Shown one piece after another: positions 25,311-33,970 of a stretch of DNA of 64,000 bases. A program made the translations under genes and the position numbers. Origin of the DNA: Roseibium sp. MMSF_3412 (GTDB lineage: Bacteria; Pseudomonadota; Alphaproteobacteria; Rhizobiales; Stappiaceae); the NCBI RefSeq assembly GCF_030733265.1, contig NZ_JASHJI010000016.1:1-64000 (forward strand), read 5' to 3'. The notes beneath the pieces are model-generated. The model did not search any database, was not told where the DNA came from, and saw only the letters and a program-made list of their open reading frames with translations. How positions within the stretch are numbered: position 1 is the first letter of the stretch; each line of letters opens with the position of its first letter.

Positions 25311-25369
25311 ATTCGCCAAGCCGATTGCCCGAAACGGGCTCGCAGAAGTGGAACGGCTCCGGTGAGGCC

Positions 25370-27037
25370 TTAGGTGCGATCCCGGAACCGGTTCGTGATG
25401 GGATAACGGCGGTCTTTTCCGAAATTCCGCTCGGTTATCTTGACACCGGGAGGTGCCTGACGCCGTTTGTATTCGGCAATATAGAGCAAATGCTCGATCC
25501 TGTGAATCAACGCCCTGTCGTGGCCACGCTTCTCGATCTCGCTGACGGACATTTCGTCTTCGACAAGGCATTCCAGAATGTCGTCGAGCACATCGTAAGG
25601 CGGCAGGGAATCCTGATCCGTCTGGTTCTCTCTCAGTTCGGCAGTCGGGACCTTGGTTATGATGTTGGACGGGATTACCTCGCCCTCCGGTCCGAGCAGA
25701 CCAGGAAGCGCGTTGGCGTTCCGCCAGCCGGCAAGGTGATAGACCTGCGTCTTGTAGAGGTCCTTGATCGGATTGTAGCCACCGTTCATGTCACCGTACA
25801 AGGTGGCATAACCGACCGACATTTCCGACTTGTTGCCGGTGGTCATCACCATGTGGCCGAACTTGTTGGAAACCGCCATGAGGATCACGCCGCGCGCGCG
25901 CGATTGCAGGTTTTCCTCGGTCGTATCCTCTTGTGTTCCCTCAAACAGTCCGCTTAGAGCAGATCTGAACCCTTCCACAGGCTCGGCAATCGGGACGGTG
26001 TCATAGCGGATGCCCAGCGCGGATGCGCATTCGGCAGCGTCCGCGATGCTTTCTTCGGAAGTATATCTGTAGGGCAGCATGATCGCGTGAACCCGGTCGG
26101 CACCGAGGGCATCAACGGCCATGGCCGCGCAGATCGCGCTGTCGATCCCGCCGGAGAGACCGAGCACGACGCCGGGAAATCCGTTCTTGTTGACATAGTC
26201 ACCAAGGCCCATGACGCAGGCGCGCCAGTTGGCTTCATCAAGATCGGGCAGCTTCACGACATCGCCGGTTTCGCAGATCCAGGTTTCGCCATCGCGGCGC
26301 CAGTCGCTGAAGAAAAGCGATGTCTCGAACTGCGGCATCTGGAATGCGAGGGTGCGGTCCGCCTGGAGGGCAAAGGAGCCGCCGTCAAAAACCAGCTCGT
26401 CCTGCCCGCCGACCTGGTTGCAGTAGACGAGCGGCAGTCCGGTTTCAACAACCCTCGAAACGACGATCTGAAGCCGTTCTTCCGCGCGATTGACCCAGTA
26501 GGGCGATCCGTTGGGAACCAGAAGCAGCTCCGCGCCCGTTTCCTCCAGGCACTCGCACACCTCGTCGTTCCAGATGTCCTCGCAGACCGGCAGGCCGATC
26601 CGGACACCGCGAAAGTCAACGGGTCCCGGCAATGGACCGGCGGTAAACACCCGCTTTTCGTCAAACACGCTGTAATTGGGCAGGTCGTACTTGTAGCGGA
26701 CGGCACGGACTTCGCCGGCATCGAGCAGCAGAACAGCGTTGAAAACCTTGCCGTCGTCGCCCTGCCAGGGCGTTCCGATCACAAGCGCCGGACCGCCATC
26801 CGCCGTCTCCGCAGCGAGTTCTCCGGCCGCGTCCATGCATTTACGGACGAAGGCAGGTTTCAGAACCAGGTCTTCCGGCGGGTATCCCGACAGGATGAGC
26901 TCGGAAGACAGCAAGATATGCGCGCCTCCCTGCGCCGCCTGCCTTCTGGCATCGCGGACAAGTTCAGCGTTCCCTGAAACGTCCCCGAGCGTGGGATTGA
27001 GCTGCGCGACAGCCAGTCTGAAGTGATCGGAAATCAT
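25370..27037 (-). CDS. nadE: Glutamine-dependent NAD+ synthetase
   Basis: A 555-residue two-domain enzyme that amidates nicotinic acid adenine dinucleotide to NAD+, the last step of NAD synthesis. The N-terminal nitrilase-like amidase domain (about 1-270) has the catalytic Glu (SSELILSGYPPEDL), Lys (YKYDLPNYSVFDEKR) and Cys (PVCEDIWND). The synthetase domain has the PP-loop LGLSGGIDSA (about 295-304) and TTGNKSEMSVGY. The ATG at 27037 gives the family start HFRLAVAQLNPTLGD; the longer frame is rejected. Other NAD genes (nadV, nadM) are 28 kb away in this window. Confidence 0.95.
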   Translation of the reverse strand: MISDHFRLAVAQLNPTLGDVSGNAELVRDARRQAAQGGAHILLSSELILSGYPPEDLVLKPAFVRKCMDAAGELAAETADGGPALVIGTPWQGDDGKVFNAVLLLDAGEVRAVRYKYDLPNYSVFDEKRVFTAGPLPGPVDFRGVRIGLPVCEDIWNDEVCECLEETGAELLLVPNGSPYWVNRAEERLQIVVSRVVETGLPLVYCNQVGGQDELVFDGGSFALQADRTLAFQMPQFETSLFFSDWRRDGETWICETGDVVKLPDLDEANWRACVMGLGDYVNKNGFPGVVLGLSGGIDSAICAAMAVDALGADRVHAIMLPYRYTSEESIADAAECASALGIRYDTVPIAEPVEGFRSALSGLFEGTQEDTTEENLQSRARGVILMAVSNKFGHMVMTTGNKSEMSVGYATLYGDMNGGYNPIKDLYKTQVYHLAGWRNANALPGLLGPEGEVIPSNIITKVPTAELRENQTDQDSLPPYDVLDDILECLVEDEMSVSEIEKRGHDRALIHRIEHLLYIAEYKRRQAPPGVKITERNFGKDRRYPITNRFRDRT

Positions 27038-27109
27038 GAAACGGTTCCAGGAAAAGACATTCCTGCTGATGTAGCTGCAAGCAGGTCCCGTTGCAATCAT
27101 TCAAATCGG

Positions 27110-27129
27110 ATTGCGCGAGCGCGCGCAAT
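27110..27129. other. Perfect 8-bp hairpin upstream of nadE
   Basis: ATTGCGCG and CGCGCAAT face each other across a four-base loop, 73 bp before the nadE start and 54 bp after the receiver-domain gene stop. No T-run follows on either strand, so it may be an operator or a rho-dependent structure. Confidence 0.35.
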
Positions 27130-27182
27130 CAATCGGCTGTCTAACGCTCCGGGAGAAATCAGTTTATGCGGATCGTTCGCGA

Positions 27183-27734
27183 TCAGAGCAGTGCAAGACC
27201 GGTGTCATCTTCAGCTGCGGGATCCGGTTCAGCAATCGCTTGTTCCGGCGGCTGCTGCACATCGGCAATGTTGAGCTTACGCGTCGGTTTCTGTGAACCG
27301 AGACCCATGATCCCCTTGGAACGACCGCTAAGCTCCTGCCGTTCGAGGATTTCGCCAATGTGACGGTAGAGAATAGCCGGCGCGATCGGCTTGGCAACGA
27401 AGCCATGCACGCCGATGCTGATGGCCTCCATAATCGTCGCACGGTTGGCATGGGCGGAGATGACGAGGACAGGGATCGTGGAAATCACCGGATCCCGATC
27501 ACCGCGCAGGATCCGCAAGAATTCGCTTCCGCCGAACGGGTTCATGACCCAATCCAGAAGCACAACGTCCGGCTTCCTGTCGACGACGAGTTCAAGTGCC
27601 TCCGCACCATCGCTCGCTTCGAAGATCGCGCGAATGCCAAACCCTGTCAGCACAGAACGCAGGATTGTACGCATATGCGGATTGTCATCTGCAATCAGAC
27701 AGGAAATTCTGGACAAATCCCACTTCTCGCGCAC
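27183..27734 (-). CDS. Single-domain response regulator with C-terminal tail
   Basis: A 183-residue protein. A receiver domain occupies about 9-130: acidic pair LIADDNPHM, phospho-acceptor Asp in VVLLDWVMNP, Thr/Ser position SAHAN, and the conserved Lys in FVAKPI. A polar tail of about 45 residues rich in Pro, Glu and Ala has no recognised domain. The start is a GTG at 27734 with GGAGGAG 9 bp upstream. It lies alone between nadE and the DAHP synthase, so its kinase is elsewhere. It may act by protein contact, as CheY/DivK-type proteins do. Confidence 0.88.
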   Translation of the reverse strand: MREKWDLSRISCLIADDNPHMRTILRSVLTGFGIRAIFEASDGAEALELVVDRKPDVVLLDWVMNPFGGSEFLRILRGDRDPVISTIPVLVISAHANRATIMEAISIGVHGFVAKPIAPAILYRHIGEILERQELSGRSKGIMGLGSQKPTRKLNIADVQQPPEQAIAEPDPAAEDDTGLALL

Positions 27735-27831
27735 CCTTGCGTCTCCTCCGGAAAACTTGCTGTTCCTCAGATATGGGGCGCGAGCGTTAAATGTGACTTA
27801 CTTCAAGCGAAAATGACTGTCCAAATTACCT

Positions 27832-27858
27832 AAAAAAGGCGGCAAAAGCCGCCTTTTT
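27832..27858 (-). terminator. Intrinsic terminator of the DAHP synthase gene
   Basis: A GGCGGC/GCCGCC stem with an AAAA loop is flanked by A6 and T5, so it can work on both strands. On the minus strand it follows the DAHP synthase stop by 33 bp and is followed by a T6 run, a textbook rho-independent terminator. Confidence 0.9.
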
Positions 27859-27891
27859 GGTTAACACTTGGTGACCGCTTGTCAGCGGATT

Positions 27892-29274
27892 TTAGGCAGT
27901 TGCGGCAATCGGCGAAACCTGACGGCCATCGCGTTCCTTCTTGAGGTTTTCCGCGATCAGGAAAGCCAGCTCCAGAGCCTGATCCGCATTGAGGCGCGGG
28001 TCGCAATGGGTGTGATACCGGTCCCCGAGCTGTTCGGCGGTCAGGGCACGCGCGCCACCGGTGCATTCCGTCACATTGCGGCCAGTCATTTCGACATGAA
28101 CGCCGCCTGCATGTGTTCCTTCGGCACGGTGCACTTCGAAGAAGGATTCAACTTCTTTCAGAATACGGTCGAAGGGCCGCGTCTTGTACCCGCCGGCCGT
28201 GATCGTGTTGCCGTGCATCGGGTCGCATGACCAGATCACCGACTTGCCTTCCCTCTCGACGGCGCGAACCAGCTGAGGCAGATGATCGAACACCTTGTCC
28301 GATCCGAAGCGGGCGATCAGGGTCAGACGCCCGGGCTCGTTGTCCGGGTTGAGAATGTCGATCAACTCAAGCAGGCCGTCCGGCGTGAGGGAGGGACCGC
28401 ATTTCAGCCCGATCGGGTTCTTGATGCCGCGGAAGAATTCAACATGTGCATGATCCGGCTGGCGTGTTCTGTCGCCGATCCAGAGCATATGGCCGGACGT
28501 CGCGTACCATTCGCCGGAGGTTGAATCCACGCGCGTCAGGGCTTCTTCGTAGCCCAGAAGCAGAGCCTCGTGGCTGGTGAAGAAATCGGTGCCGCGCATC
28601 TGCGGAACGTTTTCCGAACTGATGCCGCACGCCCGCATGAAGGCAAGCGTCTCGGTGATGCGATCGGCCAGTTCCTTGTACCGGTGGCCCTGCGGGCTGT
28701 CGGTAATGAATCCCAGCATCCACTGATGCACCTGGTCCAAGTTCGCGAAACCGCCCTGAGCGAAGGCGCGCAGCAGGTTCAGTGTGGCCGCGGACTGCCG
28801 GTAGGCCATCGCCATGCGGCTCGGATCCGGGATCCGGCTGCCGGAGCTGAAGTTGATGTCGTTGATGATGTCGCCGCGGTAGCTTGGCAGTTCAACGTCG
28901 TTCTTGGTTTCGAAGTTTGAAGACCGCGGCTTTGCAAATTGCCCGGCGATGCGCCCGACCTTAACGACCGGCTGGCTGGCGGCGTAGGTCAGTACGACGG
29001 CCATCTGCAGGAACACGCGGAAGAAGTCGCGGATATGATCCGGGTGATGTTCGGCAAAGCTCTCGGCGCAGTCGCCGCCCTGGAGGAGGAAACCGTTGCC
29101 TGCTGCGACGTCGGCGAGCTGCTGTTTCAGCGCTCGCGCTTCCCCTGCAAAAACAAGCGGCGGATACGTCGACAGGCGCTGTTCAACATCCGCCACAGCC
29201 TCTTGATCCGGGTATTCCGGAACCTGCAAGATCGGTTTCGATCTCCAAGTCTCCGGGCTCCACTTCTCCGCCAT
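27892..29274 (-). CDS. Class II 3-deoxy-7-phosphoheptulonate (DAHP) synthase
   Basis: Condenses phosphoenolpyruvate and erythrose 4-phosphate in the first step of the shikimate pathway. The protein is 460 residues and of the plant/actinobacterial class II type, starting MAEKWSPETWRSKPI. Hallmarks are LLQGGDCAESF (metal Cys, about 77-87), the RIAGQFAKPRSS motif, GLKCGPS near 280, and VIWSCDPMHGNT near 345. The frame is open 132 bp upstream, but the ATG at 29274 has AGGAG before it. A strong terminator follows, so the gene is a single unit. aroG or aroA symbols are used variously for this class, so I leave the symbol blank. Confidence 0.95.
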   Translation of the reverse strand: MAEKWSPETWRSKPILQVPEYPDQEAVADVEQRLSTYPPLVFAGEARALKQQLADVAAGNGFLLQGGDCAESFAEHHPDHIRDFFRVFLQMAVVLTYAASQPVVKVGRIAGQFAKPRSSNFETKNDVELPSYRGDIINDINFSSGSRIPDPSRMAMAYRQSAATLNLLRAFAQGGFANLDQVHQWMLGFITDSPQGHRYKELADRITETLAFMRACGISSENVPQMRGTDFFTSHEALLLGYEEALTRVDSTSGEWYATSGHMLWIGDRTRQPDHAHVEFFRGIKNPIGLKCGPSLTPDGLLELIDILNPDNEPGRLTLIARFGSDKVFDHLPQLVRAVEREGKSVIWSCDPMHGNTITAGGYKTRPFDRILKEVESFFEVHRAEGTHAGGVHVEMTGRNVTECTGGARALTAEQLGDRYHTHCDPRLNADQALELAFLIAENLKKERDGRQVSPIAATA

Positions 29275-29549
29275 TTTTCCTACTCCTACTGGACGCACGC
29301 ATTCTCTTTCGTGGTGGCGCGCCGTCCGAGACAATTTCATTCGTATCCGTTTGCCCTGTGACAGCAAACGTGCGGCGTTATACACGCCGATCGGCGGTAA
29401 TGCCACAATTCAATCAGGCAATTTTCATCAGATGCCCGGCGTCGCGGCTCTCCTGCCGCAACACGCGATAATTTGCGCCCTTGACCGGGATCATGGCGAC
29501 AGCGGATCTCGCACGTCACCTTGTCCTTGCAACAAGATAGGATAGTCTC

Positions 29550-30284
29550 ATGCCAACTCCAAGACTGGAGCACAGCCACAGGCCCGTCGATATTGCGTCC
29601 AGGCTCGCAGGGACACCGCGTGCCAGCTACCTGAGAGACTGGATTTACGGCGGCATCGACGGTGCGGTCACCACATTCGCAATCGTGGCCGGTTCGGTCG
29701 GCGCGGCACTTTCCGCCAAGACGATCCTTATTCTCGGCGTTGCCAATCTGCTGGCCGACGGCTTTTCCATGGCGGCGGCCAATTACAGCGGAACGAAGTC
29801 CGAGGAGGAAGACTACGCCCGCCTTCTGTCCATCGAGGAAAAGCACCTCGACCTCGCACCGGAGGGCGAACGCGAGGAAATCCGGCAGATTTTCCGGTCA
29901 AAAGGCTACAGCGGCAGAGACCTCGAAGAGCTAGTCCGGCTGGTGACCTCGAACAGGGCCACGTGGATCGAAACGATGATGCAGGCGGAATACGGTTTGA
30001 GTTCGACGGCCCGGTCTCCGGTGCAGGCGGCCCTTGCCACGTTCACGGCGTTTCTCGTTTGCGGCAGCCTGCCGCTCCTGCCCTTTCTTGCCGGGTCCGG
30101 CTCATCTGAAGTTCAAACCACCGTCCTGACGGCAGCCGCGTTCTTTCTCATCGGATCCATCAAGTCCCGCTGGTCCACGAAGAACTGGCTCTTGTCCGGA
30201 CTGGAGACGACCGGCATCGGCCTTTGCGCCGCCGGTATCGCCTATCTTGCCGGCGCTCTGCTTCACAGTCTCATTGCCGGCTAG
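29550..30284 (+). CDS. VIT1/CCC1 family iron/manganese transporter
   Basis: A 244-residue membrane protein of the VIT family, which moves Fe(II) or Mn(II) out of the cytosol. Five hydrophobic segments are visible: two in the N-terminal half (GAVTTFAIVAGSVGAA, ILILGVANLLADGFSMAAANY), then a charged cytosolic metal-binding loop (about 88-150, rich in Glu) and three C-terminal helices. There is no ferritin-like N-terminal domain, which separates it from the related MbfA exporters of rhizobia. The ATG at 29550 follows GATAGGATAG. It is convergent with the gamma-glutamylcyclotransferase-like gene after 14 bp. Confidence 0.9.
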   Translation: MPTPRLEHSHRPVDIASRLAGTPRASYLRDWIYGGIDGAVTTFAIVAGSVGAALSAKTILILGVANLLADGFSMAAANYSGTKSEEEDYARLLSIEEKHLDLAPEGEREEIRQIFRSKGYSGRDLEELVRLVTSNRATWIETMMQAEYGLSSTARSPVQAALATFTAFLVCGSLPLLPFLAGSGSSEVQTTVLTAAAFFLIGSIKSRWSTKNWLLSGLETTGIGLCAAGIAYLAGALLHSLIAG

Positions 30285-30298
30285 GCGGTGCCTAGACC

Positions 30299-30898
30299 TC
30301 AGCGCCGCGGCGCATCGATATAGGTCAGGTTCCGGGCGGCTGTGGCCGCATCGATTTTTTGACGAAGACCGTCCGGCAAAACGATCGCGCGTGGATAAGC
30401 CGGGTTCTGCCTGTCACGCAGCACCGGGACATGCCAACCGTCCGTGGTATCGAGAAAATGCTCGATCCCCGCCTCTCCCCAGAGACTGAAAAACCCCGCA
30501 AGGACGCAATCCAGATAGCTCTGCAGGATCGGGTGCGTTTCCGTGCCCCAGCGATTGTGTTCTTCTGCACCCACGAAGACGAACAGGTCGCCCGGCCCGT
30601 TTGCCTGCTCCGCGTCGCAGCGGAACGCATCGCCCACCGCCTCGACCTTGCGGTATCTCTTTTCCCGCTTTTCCAGATCCTTCAGCCGGGAACGGGGCTC
30701 GCGCACCATCACGCCCCTGATCTCGCTGCCCGGCTCTTCGCGCACGCTCAGGGCACAGCGCCCCTGTCCGTCCTCGCCCATGCCGCAAACGCGCCACTCC
30801 CGGACCCAGCCCGTCAGCCTCCCTGGCGTGACACGCGCATCGGCCGGGATCGTGTCGGCATTGACGAGAGAGCCATAACCAAAATATGTGATCGTCAT
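30299..30898 (-). CDS. Gamma-glutamylcyclotransferase-like protein
   Basis: A 199-residue protein of the GGCT-like fold. The substrate-binding motif FGYGSLVN is at residues 5-12 and the general acid/base Glu is likely in LEKREKRYRKV (about 75-85), which matches the ChaC-like DxREx3Y region. ChaC enzymes release 5-oxoproline from glutathione; here the middle section is longer and the activity is unproven. It is divergent from the class V aminotransferase with 54 bp between starts. Confidence 0.8.
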   Translation of the reverse strand: MTITYFGYGSLVNADTIPADARVTPGRLTGWVREWRVCGMGEDGQGRCALSVREEPGSEIRGVMVREPRSRLKDLEKREKRYRKVEAVGDAFRCDAEQANGPGDLFVFVGAEEHNRWGTETHPILQSYLDCVLAGFFSLWGEAGIEHFLDTTDGWHVPVLRDRQNPAYPRAIVLPDGLRQKIDAATAARNLTYIDAPRR

Positions 30899-30952
30899 TA
30901 GATGCAGGTCTCAGATCTGTTGATTGCCGAAAACGCCAAGCTGAAGGTCATC

Positions 30953-32146
30953 ATGATTGTTCCATCCCTTTCCAACCAAGATGTCGCGGCGATGCGGGAC
31001 GACACACCCGGTGTAGGACAGCTGATCCATTTTAACAATGCCGGCACAGGCCTCGCCCTGCGTCCCGCACTCGATGCCGTCAAGGAGCACCTTGACCTTG
31101 AAGCAACGCTCGGCGGCTATGAAGCGGCAAGTGCGAACAGCGCCGGGATGGACGCGTTTTACACCAGTCTTGCTGCCCTGATCGGCAGCAAACCGCACGA
31201 AATTGCCTATATCGAAAACGCCACCCGCGCCTGGGACATGGCTTTTTACGGTATCGATTTTCGCGAGGGTGACCGGATCATTACCGGCCGCGCGGAATAT
31301 GTGTCCAACTATGTCGCCTTTCTGCAGATGAAAAAGCGCAAGAATATCGAGATCGATCTGATCGAGGACGATGCAAACGGCCAGATCGACCTTGCGGCGC
31401 TCAAAGCCGCAATCACGCCAAAGACGCGGCTGGTCGCCCTGACACATATTCCGACCTTCTCCGGGCTGATCAATCCGGCAGAAGACGTCGGTGAAATCGC
31501 CCGTTCCGCAAAGCTTCTCTATCTTCTGGATGCCTGCCAGTCGGCGGGTCAGATCCCTCTGAATATCGGCGAAATCGGCTGCCACATGCTGTCTGGAACC
31601 GGACGCAAATATCTTCGCGGACCGCGGGGCACGGGTTTTCTTTATGTCAGTGACGATGTGCTGGACCAGATTGAGCCACCTTTCATCGACCTTCAGTCGG
31701 CGAACTGGCTGGACGACAACAGCTATGAACTGGTCCCTCATGCCATGCGTTTCGAAACCTGGGAAAGATATGTCGCCGGCCAGATCGGGCTTGGCGTTGC
31801 CGTCGGTTATGCCATCGGATACGGCATGGAGCGTATCGGCAACCGGATCTGTGCCCTTGGAGCGCAACTGCGTACCGAACTGTCGGCGGTCAAAGGCGTG
31901 ACGCTTCACGACAAGGGCGCCCGCAAGGGCGGGATCGTCACCTTCACTGTGGACGGCGAAACGCCGGCCCAGACCCAGGCGCGCCTGTCTTCGGCGCAGA
32001 TCAACGTCTCGGTCAGCAAGGGAACATCCGCGCAGATAGACCTTCCTCACAGAGGACTTGATTCTGTCGTCCGGGCCTCCGTCCATGCGTTCAATACGGA
32101 AGAAGAGATAGAACGCTTCGTTAAGGTACTTGGCAATATGGCCTGA
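30953..32146 (+). CDS. Class V aminotransferase (PLP-dependent)
   Basis: A PLP fold-type I enzyme of 397 residues. The conserved features are HFNNAGTG at the start, LDACQSAGQIP (Asp and Gln contact PLP) and the Schiff-base Lys in GTGRKYLRGPRGTGF (about 218-232). An in-frame ATG lies at 30902, but GAAGG stands just before the ATG at 30953, which I use. It resembles the isopenicillin-N-epimerase/selenocysteine-lyase-like branch, whose substrates are mostly unknown, and I cannot assign one. No Cys persulfide loop typical of cysteine desulfurase is evident. Confidence 0.85.
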   Translation: MIVPSLSNQDVAAMRDDTPGVGQLIHFNNAGTGLALRPALDAVKEHLDLEATLGGYEAASANSAGMDAFYTSLAALIGSKPHEIAYIENATRAWDMAFYGIDFREGDRIITGRAEYVSNYVAFLQMKKRKNIEIDLIEDDANGQIDLAALKAAITPKTRLVALTHIPTFSGLINPAEDVGEIARSAKLLYLLDACQSAGQIPLNIGEIGCHMLSGTGRKYLRGPRGTGFLYVSDDVLDQIEPPFIDLQSANWLDDNSYELVPHAMRFETWERYVAGQIGLGVAVGYAIGYGMERIGNRICALGAQLRTELSAVKGVTLHDKGARKGGIVTFTVDGETPAQTQARLSSAQINVSVSKGTSAQIDLPHRGLDSVVRASVHAFNTEEEIERFVKVLGNMA

Positions 32147-32230
32147 GTTTCCGCTGAAAATCCGAGGTCTAGAAGCTGACGTTAAGTTCCCTCTGCTATC
32201 CAGACAGATGGATTGAGGAGGGAAATTGCT

Positions 32231-33745
32231 TTGTTTTGGCGCAAACTGGATACCGGTTCAGCCGGAGACGCAGCTACTGCGAGGTCCGCGACCGGGCGCC
32301 AGATCAAGCTATGGATCTACGGCCTGGCGGCGCTTCTGATCACCCTGTCCACCGCATCACTTACATTCATTGCCCATCTTGCCTGGGTCGAAGCGGACCG
32401 GCGGTCTCTCGACAGCGAAAAACTGCGATTTTCCCTCAACCTCGACAACTACACGCAGATGATCGCAATTGACCAGTTCGATCTGGCCCAATGGGACGAG
32501 ACCTTCTCTGCGCTCCAGCCGCCCCTCGATCGCGAATTCATTGAGGAGCAGCTTGTGCTCGATCTGTGGGAAACGTTCGATCTGGAAAGAACCTTCGTGG
32601 TTGCACCGGACGGTACACTGATCGCGCAAGCTGTTGAGGACAACACGCGGTTTCCGGCAACTGACACCATGGCCGCTCCGGTTGTGCGCGCTTTGGCCGA
32701 ACATACGCGGGAAACCTTCAACGCCCGAAAACGGCAGTCAAATTCCGCCTTCGCCGACTGGTACCTGCCCCAGTCGGTTCTGCTGGATGCTGCCAACTCG
32801 GAGTTTGCGATCGTTGACGGGCAGCCCGCCCTTCTTGTCGCAGTCCCGGTTCTGCCCGACTACGGCGATGTCGATGTACGCGGCGACTACCCTGCCGTTC
32901 TCGTAAATGCTGTCTATGTCGATGACATCATGGTCTCCGAACTGAACGAAAACCTCAATTTCAGTGATCTCCGCTTTGCCCTGGGAGAGCCGGAGCGCGC
33001 GCATCCGACAAATCACCTGATCAAGGCGGCAGACGGTTCTGTAATCGGATTTTTCCGCTGGGATCAGGAAAGACCCGGGCACCAGATCTGGCTTATGGCG
33101 TTACCGCTTATCCTCTTGATGACCGTGATCATCTCGACCGTCGCCTTTGCCGCTGCCGCAAAAATCAGCCGCCTGTCGTCGCAACTCGAAGAGAGCGAGC
33201 GCAAGAACCATCATTTCGCGAACCACGATACACTCACCGGATTGCCGAACCGGCATCACTTCTCCGACAGGCTGGCCTATTCGATCGACAGTCTTCCGGA
33301 CAAGGGATTTGCGTTGTTCGCCTGTGACCTCGACCGGTTCAAACCGATCAACGACACCTATGGCCACGAGGCAGGCGACAGGGTCCTGTGCTGCGTTGCA
33401 GACCGGTTCAAACGCCAGTTCAGCGAAGATTCGGTTGTCTGCCGGATCGGAGGCGATGAATTCATCGTTCTGGTGACGACATATGAAAGCGCGAACGAGC
33501 TTGAGGAAATTGCGGAGAGCCTGCGCAAAACCATGTCGGTCCCAATCGAAATCGGCGGCGGAAACAGCGTCCAGATCGGCGTCAGCGTCGGCATCGCGAC
33601 CGCACCGGAGTGCGGATTGAATGACAAGGACCTGATACGGCTTGCGGACCTGGCGCTTTACCGTGCGAAGGAGAACGGCCGCAACACGGTCGAGTTCGCG
33701 TCGCCGCCCTACCTGAATGCCGACACGCATTCCAAAGCAAGTTAA
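32231..33745 (+). CDS. Membrane-anchored diguanylate cyclase, CHASE4-like sensor and GGDEF
   Basis: A 504-residue protein with one membrane helix near residues 24-50 (IYGLAALLITLSTASLTFI), a periplasmic sensor of CHASE4 type (about 50-280; markers QFDLAQWDET and WYLP), a second helix near 285-308 and a GGDEF domain (about 330-500). The GGDEF motif is intact (RIGGDEFIVLV), so c-di-GMP synthesis is expected; the residues before it (SEDS) do not form the RxxD inhibitory site. The start is a TTG at 32231 with GAGGAGGG before it; an ATG at 32208 runs into a stop. The next gene is a paralogue with the same plan. Confidence 0.87.
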   Translation: MFWRKLDTGSAGDAATARSATGRQIKLWIYGLAALLITLSTASLTFIAHLAWVEADRRSLDSEKLRFSLNLDNYTQMIAIDQFDLAQWDETFSALQPPLDREFIEEQLVLDLWETFDLERTFVVAPDGTLIAQAVEDNTRFPATDTMAAPVVRALAEHTRETFNARKRQSNSAFADWYLPQSVLLDAANSEFAIVDGQPALLVAVPVLPDYGDVDVRGDYPAVLVNAVYVDDIMVSELNENLNFSDLRFALGEPERAHPTNHLIKAADGSVIGFFRWDQERPGHQIWLMALPLILLMTVIISTVAFAAAAKISRLSSQLEESERKNHHFANHDTLTGLPNRHHFSDRLAYSIDSLPDKGFALFACDLDRFKPINDTYGHEAGDRVLCCVADRFKRQFSEDSVVCRIGGDEFIVLVTTYESANELEEIAESLRKTMSVPIEIGGGNSVQIGVSVGIATAPECGLNDKDLIRLADLALYRAKENGRNTVEFASPPYLNADTHSKAS

Positions 33746-33970
33746 TCTGCTGTTTATCTTCGAAGATTCAGAAAAAACGGCTGAAAACGTGCACTCGGGC
33801 TCTCAACATTGAAAAAATCTGGATGCTTGCCGAAGCTGGCCACAATAGCTCAAGAACAATTTATCTCTTTTACAAATGTTCGCACGCGATATTAATCAAT
33901 TTGGTCTTTAGTCGGCTGTCGAAACTCTATTGAAATCTAAACCAGATGTAGCAGACCAAGAGACCGCAAC

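Noticed and set aside
29373..29389. A 6-bp perfect hairpin (CGGCGT/ACGCCG) upstream of the DAHP synthase gene
   Set aside because: I looked for an attenuator with a leader peptide rich in aromatic codons and a T-run and found neither.
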